Shown here: positions 40,281 through 50,348 of the stretch, piece by piece
How positions within the stretch are numbered: the stretch's first letter is position 1
How the letters are laid out: each line of letters opens with the position of its first letter
Assembly: GCA_041687755.1 (NCBI GenBank)
Contig: JBDNJM010000082.1
Coordinates: forward strand, 1 to 64,000
Origin: JBDNJM01 sp041687755
GTDB taxonomy: Bacteria > Planctomycetota > UBA1135 > GCA-002686595
Length of the DNA stretch: 64,000 nucleotides
Direction of reading: 5' to 3'
Notes under the pieces: model-generated
Told to the model about the DNA's origin: nothing
What the model saw: the letters and a program-made list of their open reading frames with translations, nothing else
Database searches by the model: none
Made by a program: the position numbers and the translations under genes

Positions 40281-40823
40281 TCAGTACCCCAGAACGTAGG
40301 CGCCTTGGACGAGTTCGCGATCGCCGGCAGGGCTCTGCCAGCGAACCCGGACGATCACCGGCAGCATGCGGGCGGTGTCCGAGACGTCGGGATTGTCGGA
40401 CAACCCGTCGTTGTCCAGATCGCGTGGCATGCCGAGGTCGAACCCGAGCACGGCGTCCGTGACGGTCTCGCTGGGGACGATTTGGATGGAGAGCACGCTG
40501 AGCTCGCCGGCCCACGGCGTCAGGCCGGCGACGGGGTAGCGGTCGGCGGGCGCGGCGAAGCGGGCCAGAACCTCAGCGGCCCAGTCCGTGCCGTCCTTCG
40601 GAGTGCTGTCGGCGACCACTTGGACCTCTTCCAGCAAGGACTCGAGGGCGGCGACGGCGAGCTGCCGGTCGCTGTCTGAACGCTTCAGCTTGTGGGTGGC
40701 CAGCGTCGTGGTGGTCATGGCGGTCAGGCCGATCATGATCATCGCGAGGGCGAGCATCACCTCGAGCACCGTCAGGCCCGCGTCGGACCGGGGGCTGGCA
40801 AAGTGCGGGCGGGGCAAGAGCAT
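40281..40823 (-). CDS. PilV-like minor pilin/pseudopilin
   Basis: The 180-residue protein has leader MLLPRPHFASPRSDAG, then cleaved N-terminus LTVLEVMLALAMIMIGLTAM with the conserved Glu5 and a hydrophobic helix. The secreted domain has an Asp-rich loop (RDLDNDGLSDNPDVSDTAR) like the one in the next gene. This pair resembles PilV/PilW sets that prime pilus assembly. ATG 40823 directly precedes the leader peptide. The third pilin-like gene is divergent at 41295. Confidence 0.85.
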   Translation of the reverse strand: MLLPRPHFASPRSDAGLTVLEVMLALAMIMIGLTAMTTTTLATHKLKRSDSDRQLAVAALESLLEEVQVVADSTPKDGTDWAAEVLARFAAPADRYPVAGLTPWAGELSVLSIQIVPSETVTDAVLGFDLGMPRDLDNDGLSDNPDVSDTARMLPVIVRVRWQSPAGDRELVQGAYVLGY

Positions 40824-41294
40824 GGCTGCGGGCGTGCGGTGGGCAGGTGGAGGGGCAGGTGGCGCGGAAGGGCGGGTCCCCGAGCGCGCGTACCGGGTTC
40901 CATCGACGCGAGGGGGGCGCGGCCCTGAGGTTCGAGGGGCGGGGCGGGGTGCCCCGGTGGCCGTGAAGTCCCGCAGCTGGATCGGGGCGCCTGCCTGTCG
41001 TGGGACGTTTGGGCTGCAAGTGATTTCTGAGGAGTGCTTTGTGCCGCACCGAGGCCAGGGAGTGCCGCTGCGGAGGCGGTTCTGGACCCTGGAGGTCCTG
41101 CGGGGATTCCCACCCGCGTTCCAGGCGAGGGCCTGGGGGCGGGGCGGCCCTCAGGCGCGACGCCGCGGCGGCCGATGACCCCTGTCTGCGCCCTTTCACG
41201 GCTGCCGGCTCCTTCGCGTTCACGCGGACCCCGGTCCAGCGGTGCATCCGTCTCGCCCGCACTTCCGCCGCACCCACCGCGCAGTCCAATCACC
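40824..41294. other. Divergent promoter region of the pilin genes
   Basis: 470 bp between the PilV-like and PilX-like starts. It is GC-rich with G-runs (~40900-40950) and AAGTGATTTCTGAGGAG at ~41019. I see no conserved gene and no clear -35/-10 or -24/-12 pair. Confidence 0.4.
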
Positions 41295-43499
41295 ATGAAC
41301 CGTCGCCCCGGATCCCAACGCCGCCGCGGAGCCGCCGTGCTCTCGGCCATCCTCGTCCTGATGACCCTCTCGGGGTTCGTCTTGGCCTATCTCGCCGTGG
41401 CCATAGACAGCAAGCGCATGACCGCGCACCGCACCGACGAGTTCAGGGTGGAGACGAGCGCGGACACCGCGATCCGGATTGCGGTCAACGAGCTGTGGGG
41501 CGAGTTCGAGTTCCTCAACCGCGATCAGCGCACGACGCCCTTCGACTACCGCGCCTACCTGGACACGGTGGGCATTGTGGACTCCGGGCTGCCGGGCCCC
41601 CCGACTCCGTTCGAGCTGGTCGGACAGCTGGGCTTCGCGAACGACGGCGCGGCCGAACTGGTCGGCTCGGTCGAGATCGCCTCGGTCGAGGTCGTGCGCG
41701 AGGACGTGCCCGAGGGCACGCGGCTGACGCTCACGGCGCGGGTCCGCGATCGCCGCACTCTGGGGACCGGCGTACTCCAGCGCACGGAGCTCGAGAAAAC
41801 CGCGAGCCACGTCTACGTCGTTGAGCGCACGCGCTTCCAGGGCCTCGACTTTGCGATGCTCTCGAACAACCTGAACTGTGCGTTCTGTCATCTAAACGTC
41901 GACAACGTCGAGCGCGTCTACAACACGGACGCCTCCCTGCTCAGCTCGTTCGATCGAGTCAAGGTCGGCTCGCTCGAGACCTTCCAGGCGCGGCACGGAA
42001 CAAAGGACTCGCACATCGCGGGCACCCTGTACCTGGCCGGCCAGGCCGTCTACTCGGACGCGACCCCGATCGACGACTGGGACAGCCTGGACCTGAAAGG
42101 CTACGACTTCAACGCAGACGGTCTGGTCGTCGAAGATTTGAGTGGTGTGCTGTCGGAGGTGGACCTCGACCCGGGCGATCCGGCTGCGCTCGCGGCCGGC
42201 CAGAACCTCTATCTGCAGTATGGGCAGGACGGCGAAGAGCTCGTGGACGGGTTTTTGCCGACCGAGTTCCCGTCGGTGTTTCCCGACGATGGTGGCGTCG
42301 ATCCGCTCACCGGCCTGGCCGTGGGGACCGGCGCGAACAACCGCGTCGTGGACCCGGAGGAGTTCGCTATGGCGACGGCGAGCGTCAACGGATCGCTCAG
42401 CGGCGGCCGAATCTACGAGATCAGCGCGGGCACGACGGTGGACACGGCCGGAGAGGTCAGCGACCTGCTGAGCGCTTCCAACACGACCAGTCTTGGATCG
42501 ACCACTAGCGGGCACGTCCTGCTCGAGGGCACGATCGACAATCCGATCCTGCTCAACGGCGACATCGCCATCGAGGGCGACCTGATCATCTCGGGCTACG
42601 TCCAAGGCGAGGGCGTGATCCGGACCCTCGGCAACATCTACGTGCCGGCCGACCTCATGTACGCCGACGGGACCGACAGCGACGGCAACCGCACGTACGG
42701 TGCGGCCTCGGACGGAACGTCGAACGGGCTCGCGCTGGCGGCCGGCGGGAACATCCTCATGGGCGACATGTTTACCCAAGGATCCGGGCAAACCGGGTCC
42801 GCGCCGGATCAGGGTTTCTCGTTCGTGTGGCAAGAGGTCGCGAGCTTCAACAAGCTCGAGTGGATCAAGACGCAGGTCAATCTCCCCGCCTACGGGGAAG
42901 ACGTGAACATCCCCGCGAGCTTCAGCATTCCGAACCCGAACTACGCGGGGCCGGACTACTTCCCGCGGTACTACACCTTCGACGAAGACGTCAGCTTGGT
43001 TCCGATCATGATCGGCGAGGGCTACTACGACCCGGCGACCCAGCTCTGGATCGGTCCGGAGCGCGCGAAGTCCTGGGACGACTACTCCCTGGTGAACGCC
43101 GACCCCGCGGATCCGAACGATCCCTTCCTTTACGGTCTCGATGGCACCCCGAAGGCGGCGCTCTCGACCCTGCAGCCCGAGAACGACTGGATCACCGAGG
43201 ACAGCTATAAGGACCTCATGGCCTCGATCATCGGCGCGCGCGACTCCAGCGCGAAGATGGAGATCGACGCGGTGCTCTACACCGCGAACAGCATCTTCGG
43301 GACCGCCTCGAGCCGTAACGCCAACTTCAACGGGCAGCTGCAGGTCAACGGGGCCATCGTCTCGGCGGACATGGGGCTGCTGGCCGGCTTGGGCCTTGAC
43401 GTGAACTACGACGCAGCGGCGGCAGCCTTGCTCGACATCGTCTACGACTCGTCGATCACGATTCGGCACGTGCTGAGCTCCACGGCTCAGCTGCAGTAG
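41295..43499 (+). CDS. PilX-like secreted protein with one CxxCH motif
   Basis: The 734-residue protein has a short charged leader (MNRRPGSQRRRG) and an N-terminal hydrophobic helix (AAVLSAILVLMTLSGFVLAY) of the PilX kind, without the usual Glu5. Residues 190-200 read NNLNCAFCHLNVD, a CxxCH c-haem motif (C195, C198, H199). Next comes a beta-helix-like region of short hydrophobic repeats (DNPILLNGDIAIEGDLIISG, GEGVIRTLGNIYVPADLMYA), probably a right-handed beta solenoid. It is probably exported with the pilin genes divergent from it. Whether haem is bound is unknown, as a lone CxxCH may also be structural or bind metal. Confidence 0.8.
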   Translation: MNRRPGSQRRRGAAVLSAILVLMTLSGFVLAYLAVAIDSKRMTAHRTDEFRVETSADTAIRIAVNELWGEFEFLNRDQRTTPFDYRAYLDTVGIVDSGLPGPPTPFELVGQLGFANDGAAELVGSVEIASVEVVREDVPEGTRLTLTARVRDRRTLGTGVLQRTELEKTASHVYVVERTRFQGLDFAMLSNNLNCAFCHLNVDNVERVYNTDASLLSSFDRVKVGSLETFQARHGTKDSHIAGTLYLAGQAVYSDATPIDDWDSLDLKGYDFNADGLVVEDLSGVLSEVDLDPGDPAALAAGQNLYLQYGQDGEELVDGFLPTEFPSVFPDDGGVDPLTGLAVGTGANNRVVDPEEFAMATASVNGSLSGGRIYEISAGTTVDTAGEVSDLLSASNTTSLGSTTSGHVLLEGTIDNPILLNGDIAIEGDLIISGYVQGEGVIRTLGNIYVPADLMYADGTDSDGNRTYGAASDGTSNGLALAAGGNILMGDMFTQGSGQTGSAPDQGFSFVWQEVASFNKLEWIKTQVNLPAYGEDVNIPASFSIPNPNYAGPDYFPRYYTFDEDVSLVPIMIGEGYYDPATQLWIGPERAKSWDDYSLVNADPADPNDPFLYGLDGTPKAALSTLQPENDWITEDSYKDLMASIIGARDSSAKMEIDAVLYTANSIFGTASSRNANFNGQLQVNGAIVSADMGLLAGLGLDVNYDAAAAALLDIVYDSSITIRHVLSSTAQLQ

Positions 43500-43689
43500 G
43501 CTCTGGCGGCGCCAGGCGCCGGGCCGGGAGCGTGGAAGGGGGGGTCTGGGGCTCGCGCCCTGGATGCCCGGAGGGGCCCCTGCTAGACTGCCTTGCGCGC
43601 GGTTCACGGGCCGGCCTATGGCCCCTATCGAAGGGCCATGGGGCCCGCGCCGCGTCGCGCTGCTTCCTGCCCTGACCCGCGCACCGCCC

Positions 43690-46044
43690 ATGCTGCACCT
43701 CGCCTGCGTTCTGTTGCTGTCGCTCTCTTGGCGTGCGGGGGCAGTGCCTGCCTCGATCGCGCCGCAGGGCACGATCGTGCAGGAGGAACGGTCCGCCGTT
43801 CCTGACGCGGGAGTGGAGGCTGCGCTGCGCGCGCGCGTCGTGGAGGTCTTCGCAGCTGAGCTGCAGGGGGCGCAGGAGAGTCGGCTCGCCAAGCGCGAGC
43901 TGGCGGTGCAGCTGCTGGAGGCGGGCGCCAGGATGGAGCAGCCGGACGAGCGCTACGTGTACCTGCGGCTGGCGCTGGACCTGGCGGTTGAGAACTATGC
44001 CGTGAGCTCGGTGGAGCTGGCGATCGACGGCCTCCAGGAGAGCCACGCGGTCTCGGGATTCGAGCTGCGCTCCGACGCGGTTGTGGCGCTGGCGCCGCTT
44101 GTCCGGCACTTGAGCCAGGCCACCGTCGAGTTGGGGGAGCTGGGCCTGGGGCTGGTAGAGGAGTGCTACGGCCAAGAGCGGACGGCGGAGGGGCTCGTGC
44201 TGCTCGACGCGCTCGAGCCCGCGATTGAGGCCGTCGAGGCGCGGGCCAAGACGAACGCGGCGATCGAGGCGGTGTTCCTGCGGTTCTTGAGGCTGCAGCG
44301 GGAGACGAGGGAGCTGCACGGTGCACTCGTTGCGGAGGCACTCGTTGCGGAGGCACTCTTTGCGGAGCCCTTCGTTGCGGAGGCCCCCGGTGCGGAGCTC
44401 CGCTTCGGAGGGGCGGCAACGGATCGCGATGCGGCGCTTGAGGCGGGGCTGTTCTTCTTCTTCGTGCGGCGCGAGGCGGAGCGCGGGCTAGCGCTGCTGG
44501 GCGCGTCGAGCGACATTCCGTTGCGCCAGCTGGCGCAGACCGAGATCGGCGACCCTAAACGGCCCGAGCAGCGGCTGCAGGCCGCGGACGAGTGGTTGGC
44601 CTGGGTGGAGGAGCAGCTGCTGGCGCTGCCGCTGGAGCCCAAGCCTCGTCAGGCGGTCCAGCGGCGCATCGACGTGGCCCGGGAGCGGGCGGCGCACTGG
44701 ATTGCGAGCGGACTTGAGGGCCTGGGGGGCACGGATCGGATCGCGCGGGAGAAGCAGCTGGCGGAGGTGCGCGAGCTGCTGCCGGAGCTCGTTGTGGGGC
44801 CTGCTGCGGCCGCGGAGGCGGAGTTGGAGGCGGGACCCGAGCCCGAGGCCGGTCCGAGCACGGAGCCAGCGGAAGTGGCGACGCCCGAGGGTGAGGCGCC
44901 GCTGGTGACCGGCAGCACGCGCGTGGTCGGCGGAGGCCTGAAGAGTCGTGTACGACGCATGAGCGGATCTAGCGAGGTCAACGCGATGGTGGACGCCGGG
45001 CTCGACTGGCTACTGGGGCACCAGTCGGTGAACGGCTTCTGGAGCGCGGCCAACTTCTCGACGAACTGCGGGCGCGCCGGGGGCGACAAGACCTGCACCG
45101 GCGAGGGCGCGGCGGGTCACACGGTCGGGGTCACGGGTCTGGCTGCGCTGGCGCTGATGTCGAGCGGCCGGCGCGACGCCGAGCAGGCCGCGGTGCGCGG
45201 GCTCGAGTGGATCGCGACGGGCCAAGTCCTGCGCGGGCAGGACCTGGGGCTGTTCGGAGGCCGGCACGAGCCCGAGTTCCTGTATGGTCAGGCGATCGCG
45301 ACCCTGGCCCTGTGCCGCGCCCAAGCGTTCGGGCTGGCGGACTTTCGGGAGGCGATCGCTCGCTCGCTGGGCTTCCTGGCGAAGGGGCAACAGCCCGGCG
45401 AAGGATGGCGCTACGCGATCCCCACGGACGGCGAGTCCGACCCATCGGTGACGGGCTGGGTGGCGCAGGCGCTGCTCAGCGCCCGGGACCTTGGGTTCGA
45501 GGTTGAGCCGACCGTGTTCGTCGGTGCCTTACGTGCGATCGACGCGCGGACGGACATGGGCACGCAGCTCGGCAAGGTCGGCTACTACACGTCGGCTGAG
45601 GGCAGCTCCCGGTTGTCTGAGCTGCTCGATGCGGGTCGCTACCCTGCAGAGTCTGACGAGTCGCTCAGCGCGGCTGCGCTGTCCCTGCGCCTGGCCCTGC
45701 GGGAGGAGGGCGCGGAGTTCGACGAGCTGGAGCACGCCCAACTGGCGCGGATCGGGAGCGCTCTGCCGGCCTGGGAAGTGGAGGAGCTTATGGGGCAGCG
45801 GCTGGGCGGCAATTTCTACTACGCCTACCAGGGGTCCCAGGCGCTGGTCGCCGCCCAGCGGGCGGGGGCGGAGCTTCCGGAGGCCTGGTTCCGGGCCTTG
45901 GAGCAGGTGCTCCTGGAGCACCAGGCCGACGCGGGTCATGCGGCAGGGTCCTGGGAGCCGGACGGGCCCTGGGGCTACGCGGGCGGCCGCGTCTACTCGA
46001 CCTCGATGGCGCTGCTGGCTCTAACGGCGCTCTGGCAGCCCTAG
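43690..46044 (+). CDS. Secreted protein with prenyltransferase/squalene-oxidase-type alpha/alpha repeats
   Basis: The 784-residue protein has a signal peptide (MLHLACVLLLSLSWRAGA). A helical region follows to ~400, with a five-copy Ala-rich repeat (ALVAE) at ~212-236 and a Glu/Ala/Pro-rich linker (~380-410). The C-terminal alpha-alpha barrel (~430-780) contains MVDAGLDWLLGHQSVNGFWS, GHTVGVTGLAALALMSSGR and YSTSMALLALTAL. This is the terpenoid cyclase/protein prenyltransferase fold, here without the DxDD/DCTAE cyclase motifs, so enzymatic cyclisation is unlikely and a binding role is probable. Proteins of this build are common in planctomycetes. ATG 43690 begins the signal peptide; ATG 43618 is less likely. 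Confidence 0.8.
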   Translation: MLHLACVLLLSLSWRAGAVPASIAPQGTIVQEERSAVPDAGVEAALRARVVEVFAAELQGAQESRLAKRELAVQLLEAGARMEQPDERYVYLRLALDLAVENYAVSSVELAIDGLQESHAVSGFELRSDAVVALAPLVRHLSQATVELGELGLGLVEECYGQERTAEGLVLLDALEPAIEAVEARAKTNAAIEAVFLRFLRLQRETRELHGALVAEALVAEALFAEPFVAEAPGAELRFGGAATDRDAALEAGLFFFFVRREAERGLALLGASSDIPLRQLAQTEIGDPKRPEQRLQAADEWLAWVEEQLLALPLEPKPRQAVQRRIDVARERAAHWIASGLEGLGGTDRIAREKQLAEVRELLPELVVGPAAAAEAELEAGPEPEAGPSTEPAEVATPEGEAPLVTGSTRVVGGGLKSRVRRMSGSSEVNAMVDAGLDWLLGHQSVNGFWSAANFSTNCGRAGGDKTCTGEGAAGHTVGVTGLAALALMSSGRRDAEQAAVRGLEWIATGQVLRGQDLGLFGGRHEPEFLYGQAIATLALCRAQAFGLADFREAIARSLGFLAKGQQPGEGWRYAIPTDGESDPSVTGWVAQALLSARDLGFEVEPTVFVGALRAIDARTDMGTQLGKVGYYTSAEGSSRLSELLDAGRYPAESDESLSAAALSLRLALREEGAEFDELEHAQLARIGSALPAWEVEELMGQRLGGNFYYAYQGSQALVAAQRAGAELPEAWFRALEQVLLEHQADAGHAAGSWEPDGPWGYAGGRVYSTSMALLALTALWQP
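44323..44397 (+). repeat. 15-bp tandem repeat, five copies
   Basis: GCACTCGTTGCGGAG occurs twice exactly (44323, 44338), then three diverging copies (44353, 44368, 44383). It encodes ALVAE, ALVAE, ALFAE, PFVAE and APGAE within the helical part of the secreted protein. The frame is kept. Confidence 0.85.
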
Positions 46045-46293
46045 CCCGCATGATTCATCAGCCTGCGCCAACTTCGCACCCAACTGCCCGCCTTCGGCGG
46101 CCTCTTCCCCCTGGACGCATCTTGGTCACGCGGGGGTCCTCGACGACCCTAGCCCGGCGCGGCCTGCGCGGTGGCCGAGGGGCGTGGCACGAATAGTTCG
46201 GAAGGAGGGTTGAGGATCTGGATCGCTAGGGCGGAGCGCTCGCTAGATTGTGCGCCTCTAGGCCCTCCTGAACCCCGTCCCCCAGAGTCTCCG

Positions 46294-47973
46294 ATGACCC
46301 GTCTGATCGAGTGTGTCCCCAACTTCTCCGAAGGCCGCGATGAGGCTGTGCTGGCCGCCATCCAGGCCGTGATCGAGGAGGTCGACGGGGTCCAACTGCT
46401 CGACGTGGACCCCGGCGCCGCGACGAACCGCACCGTCGTGACATTCGTGGGCGAGCCGGAGCCGGTCATCGAGGCGGCCGTGCGCGCCGCGGCGAAGTCG
46501 AAGGAGCTGATCGACATGAGTCGGCACACGGGCGAGCACCCGCGCTTCGGCGGCATGGACGTTTGTCCGCTGGTGCCGATCGCCGGCGTCACGATGGAGG
46601 AGACGGTCGAGTACGCGCGGACCCTCGGCCGGCGCCTCGGTGAGGAGGTCGGGCTGTCGATCTACCTGTACGAGAACGCGGCTTCGGTGCCGGAGCGTCG
46701 CAACCTCGCCGTGGTTCGTGCGGGCGAGTACGAGGGCCTTGCGGAGCGCATCACGAGCGCGCAGTGGAAGCCCGACTTCGGCCCGGCCGAGTTCCAGCCG
46801 CGCACGGGCGCGACGGCGGTCAGCGCGCGCGACTTCCTGGTCGCCTACAACATCAACCTGAACACCACCTCGACGGCGCTGGCCCACGAGGTCGCGATGG
46901 ACCTGCGCGAGAAGGGCCGGCTCAAGCGCGACGAGGCGGGGAAAATCGCTAAGGACGCGGACGGCACGCGCCTGCGCATCCCCGGCGCGCTCAAGGAGTG
47001 CAAGGGCATCGGCTGGTTCATCGAGGAGTACGGCGTGGCCCAGATCTCGATGAACCTCACGAATATCAGCGTGACCCCGGTGCACGTGGCGTTCCACGAG
47101 GCGACCGAGAAGGCGCGTGCGCGCGGCATGCGCGTGACGGGCTCCGAGCTGGTTGGGCTGATTCCGCTGGCGGCGATGCTCGACGCCGGGCGCTTCTTTC
47201 TTCAGCAGCAGCAGCGCTCGATCGGCGTGTCGGACGCGGAGCTGGTCAAGATCGCGATCAAGACGATGGGCCTGGACGAGCTGAGCCCCTTTGATCCGGC
47301 CACGAAGATCATCGAGTACCGCCTCGCAGCCGACGGGCCGAAGAAGCTGGCCGACCTGACCGTGCGCGGCTTCGCCGAGGAGACCGCCTCCGAGTCGATG
47401 GCCCCGGGCGGCGGCTCGGTCGCGGCGACGCTGGGCGCGCTCGGCGCGGCGCTCGGCACGATGGTCGCGAACCTGTCCTGCAACAAGAAGGGCTGGGAGG
47501 GGCGTTGGCGCGAGTTCAGCGGCACAGCCGAGCGCGGCAAGTCGTGCATGGACGAGCTGGTGCGGCTGATCGACGCTGACACCGACGCTTTTAACCTGAT
47601 CGTGGCCGCCAAGCGCATGCCGAAGTCGAGCGGGAACGAGAAAGCCGCGCGCAACGCGGCAGTCGAGGCGGCCACCTGCGCCGCGATCGACATCCCGCTG
47701 CGGGTCATGGAGGTTGCCAACGCCTCGATGGAGGTGTTGGCGGACATGGCCGCCTCGGGCAACCCGGCCTCCGCGAGCGACGCGGGCGTCGGCGCCCTGT
47801 GCGCGCGCTCGGCGGTGCTCGGCGCGTACCTCAACGTGCGGACCAACTGTCCCGACCTGGAGAACGAGACGAAGCGAGCGGAGTACCTGAAGCGCGCCGA
47901 CGAGATCGCCAAGGCCGCCTGCGACGCGGAGACGCGCGTGCTGGCGCTGGTCGAGACCCACCTGGGAGCCTGA
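46294..47973 (+). CDS. ftcD: Bifunctional glutamate formimidoyltransferase / formiminotetrahydrofolate cyclodeaminase
   Basis: The 559-residue fusion is of the animal/planctomycete FTCD type. The formiminotransferase domain (1-~300) starts MTRLIECVPNFSEGRD and has NRTVVTFVG, GEHPRFGGMDVCPLVPI, YLYENAA and VAYNINLNTTSTALAHEVAM. The cyclodeaminase domain (~340-555) has SMAPGGGSVAATLGALGAAL, MVANLSCNKKG and DAFNLIVAAKRMPKS. It transfers the formimino group from formiminoglutamate to tetrahydrofolate and deaminates the product in histidine breakdown. No hut genes adjoin. glnS follows after 8 bp, so both may be co-transcribed. Confidence 0.95.
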   Translation: MTRLIECVPNFSEGRDEAVLAAIQAVIEEVDGVQLLDVDPGAATNRTVVTFVGEPEPVIEAAVRAAAKSKELIDMSRHTGEHPRFGGMDVCPLVPIAGVTMEETVEYARTLGRRLGEEVGLSIYLYENAASVPERRNLAVVRAGEYEGLAERITSAQWKPDFGPAEFQPRTGATAVSARDFLVAYNINLNTTSTALAHEVAMDLREKGRLKRDEAGKIAKDADGTRLRIPGALKECKGIGWFIEEYGVAQISMNLTNISVTPVHVAFHEATEKARARGMRVTGSELVGLIPLAAMLDAGRFFLQQQQRSIGVSDAELVKIAIKTMGLDELSPFDPATKIIEYRLAADGPKKLADLTVRGFAEETASESMAPGGGSVAATLGALGAALGTMVANLSCNKKGWEGRWREFSGTAERGKSCMDELVRLIDADTDAFNLIVAAKRMPKSSGNEKAARNAAVEAATCAAIDIPLRVMEVANASMEVLADMAASGNPASASDAGVGALCARSAVLGAYLNVRTNCPDLENETKRAEYLKRADEIAKAACDAETRVLALVETHLGA

Positions 47974-47981
47974 ACGAATCC

Positions 47982-49688
<1,707 letters not shown>

Positions 49689-49865
49689 GTTCGGGGCGGG
49701 CCGTCGAGGGCACTCCGGACCCTGATGGGGTCCTGCAGAGGCCTCCAGCTGCGGCCGGAAGGCGCGGTCAGTGGCGCGCGCGGCGGTTCTCCCGTTGCGG
49801 CCGCCTCTCTAGGTGCTTGCTCTAGGGGGGGGTTGTGGCACCGCCGGCGATGCGCCGTGCAGGAG

Positions 49866-49921
49866 ACTTGTTATGCGAACTAAAGTGCGCGAATATAAAT
49901 GCACGAAAAGGAGTTCGCATG
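49866..49921 (+). promoter_or_regulatory. AT-rich promoter with nested inverted repeats before the winged-helix gene
   Basis: TTGTTA (49868-49873) and an AT-rich box ATATAAAT (49892-49899) resemble -35/-10 elements with 18-19 bp spacing. Perfect 8-bp inverted repeats ATGCGAAC (49873-49880) and GTTCGCAT (49913-49920) bracket the promoter and the start codon, and GTGC/GCAC form an inner pair. A ribosome site AAAAGGAG precedes ATG 49919. The layout suits autoregulation by the encoded winged-helix protein, or an mRNA hairpin masking the start codon. Confidence 0.55.
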
Positions 49922-50290
49922 AAGCCCGGTCCTACCCAAGATCCCATGTCCCCCACCGGTTCCGCCGAGCCCTCGGCCGCCGATATCACACCGCCCGCGC
50001 GCGGCGGTGCCGCGGATCGTCGCTGGACGTTCCTGAGCAACCACGCCCACGTGCTCATCGGGATTTCCCGCGATCCATCGAGTCGGATGCGCGATCTCGC
50101 TGCGGACATCGGCATCAGCGAGCGCGCCGTCCAAAAAATCGTGGCTGACCTCGAGGCGGAGCACTTATTGAAGAGGCACCGCGAGGGTCGACGCAACGTG
50201 TACGAGCTGCATCTGGATCAGCCCCTGCGGCACCCGAGCGAGGCGCACCACACCGTTCGCGAACTCGTTGACTTGCTCTTAGCCGACTGA
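49919..50290 (+). CDS. Winged helix-turn-helix transcriptional regulator
   Basis: The 123-residue protein has a Pro-rich lead of ~35 residues and one winged-helix domain: WTFLSNHAHVLIGISRDPSS, then MRDLAADIGISERAVQKIVA (recognition helix), then DLEAEHLLKRHREGRRNVYE (wing). It matches the small MarR/ArsR-like regulators that read helix, recognition helix, wing without other domains. It precedes the ABC/HlyD/TolC set by 58 bp on the same strand, so it is likely its regulator and probably acts on its own promoter, where inverted repeats bracket the start. The effector is unknown. ATG 49919 has a strong Shine-Dalgarno site. Confidence 0.82.
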   Translation: MKPGPTQDPMSPTGSAEPSAADITPPARGGAADRRWTFLSNHAHVLIGISRDPSSRMRDLAADIGISERAVQKIVADLEAEHLLKRHREGRRNVYELHLDQPLRHPSEAHHTVRELVDLLLAD

Positions 50291-50348
50291 CCGTCTCTCG
50301 GCCCCCCGGCCTCATCCCGTCCTGCCCCTTCCTTCCGGACCCTTCTCT

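Noticed and set aside
41892..43892. A 666-codon minus-strand frame across the PilX-like gene
   Set aside because: The sense strand has a pilin-like helix, CxxCH and solenoid repeats; the antisense frame is featureless.
43690..46044. Squalene-hopene cyclase
   Set aside because: The alpha/alpha barrel fold is suggested but the DxDD and QW-motif pattern of active cyclases is missing and the protein is secreted.
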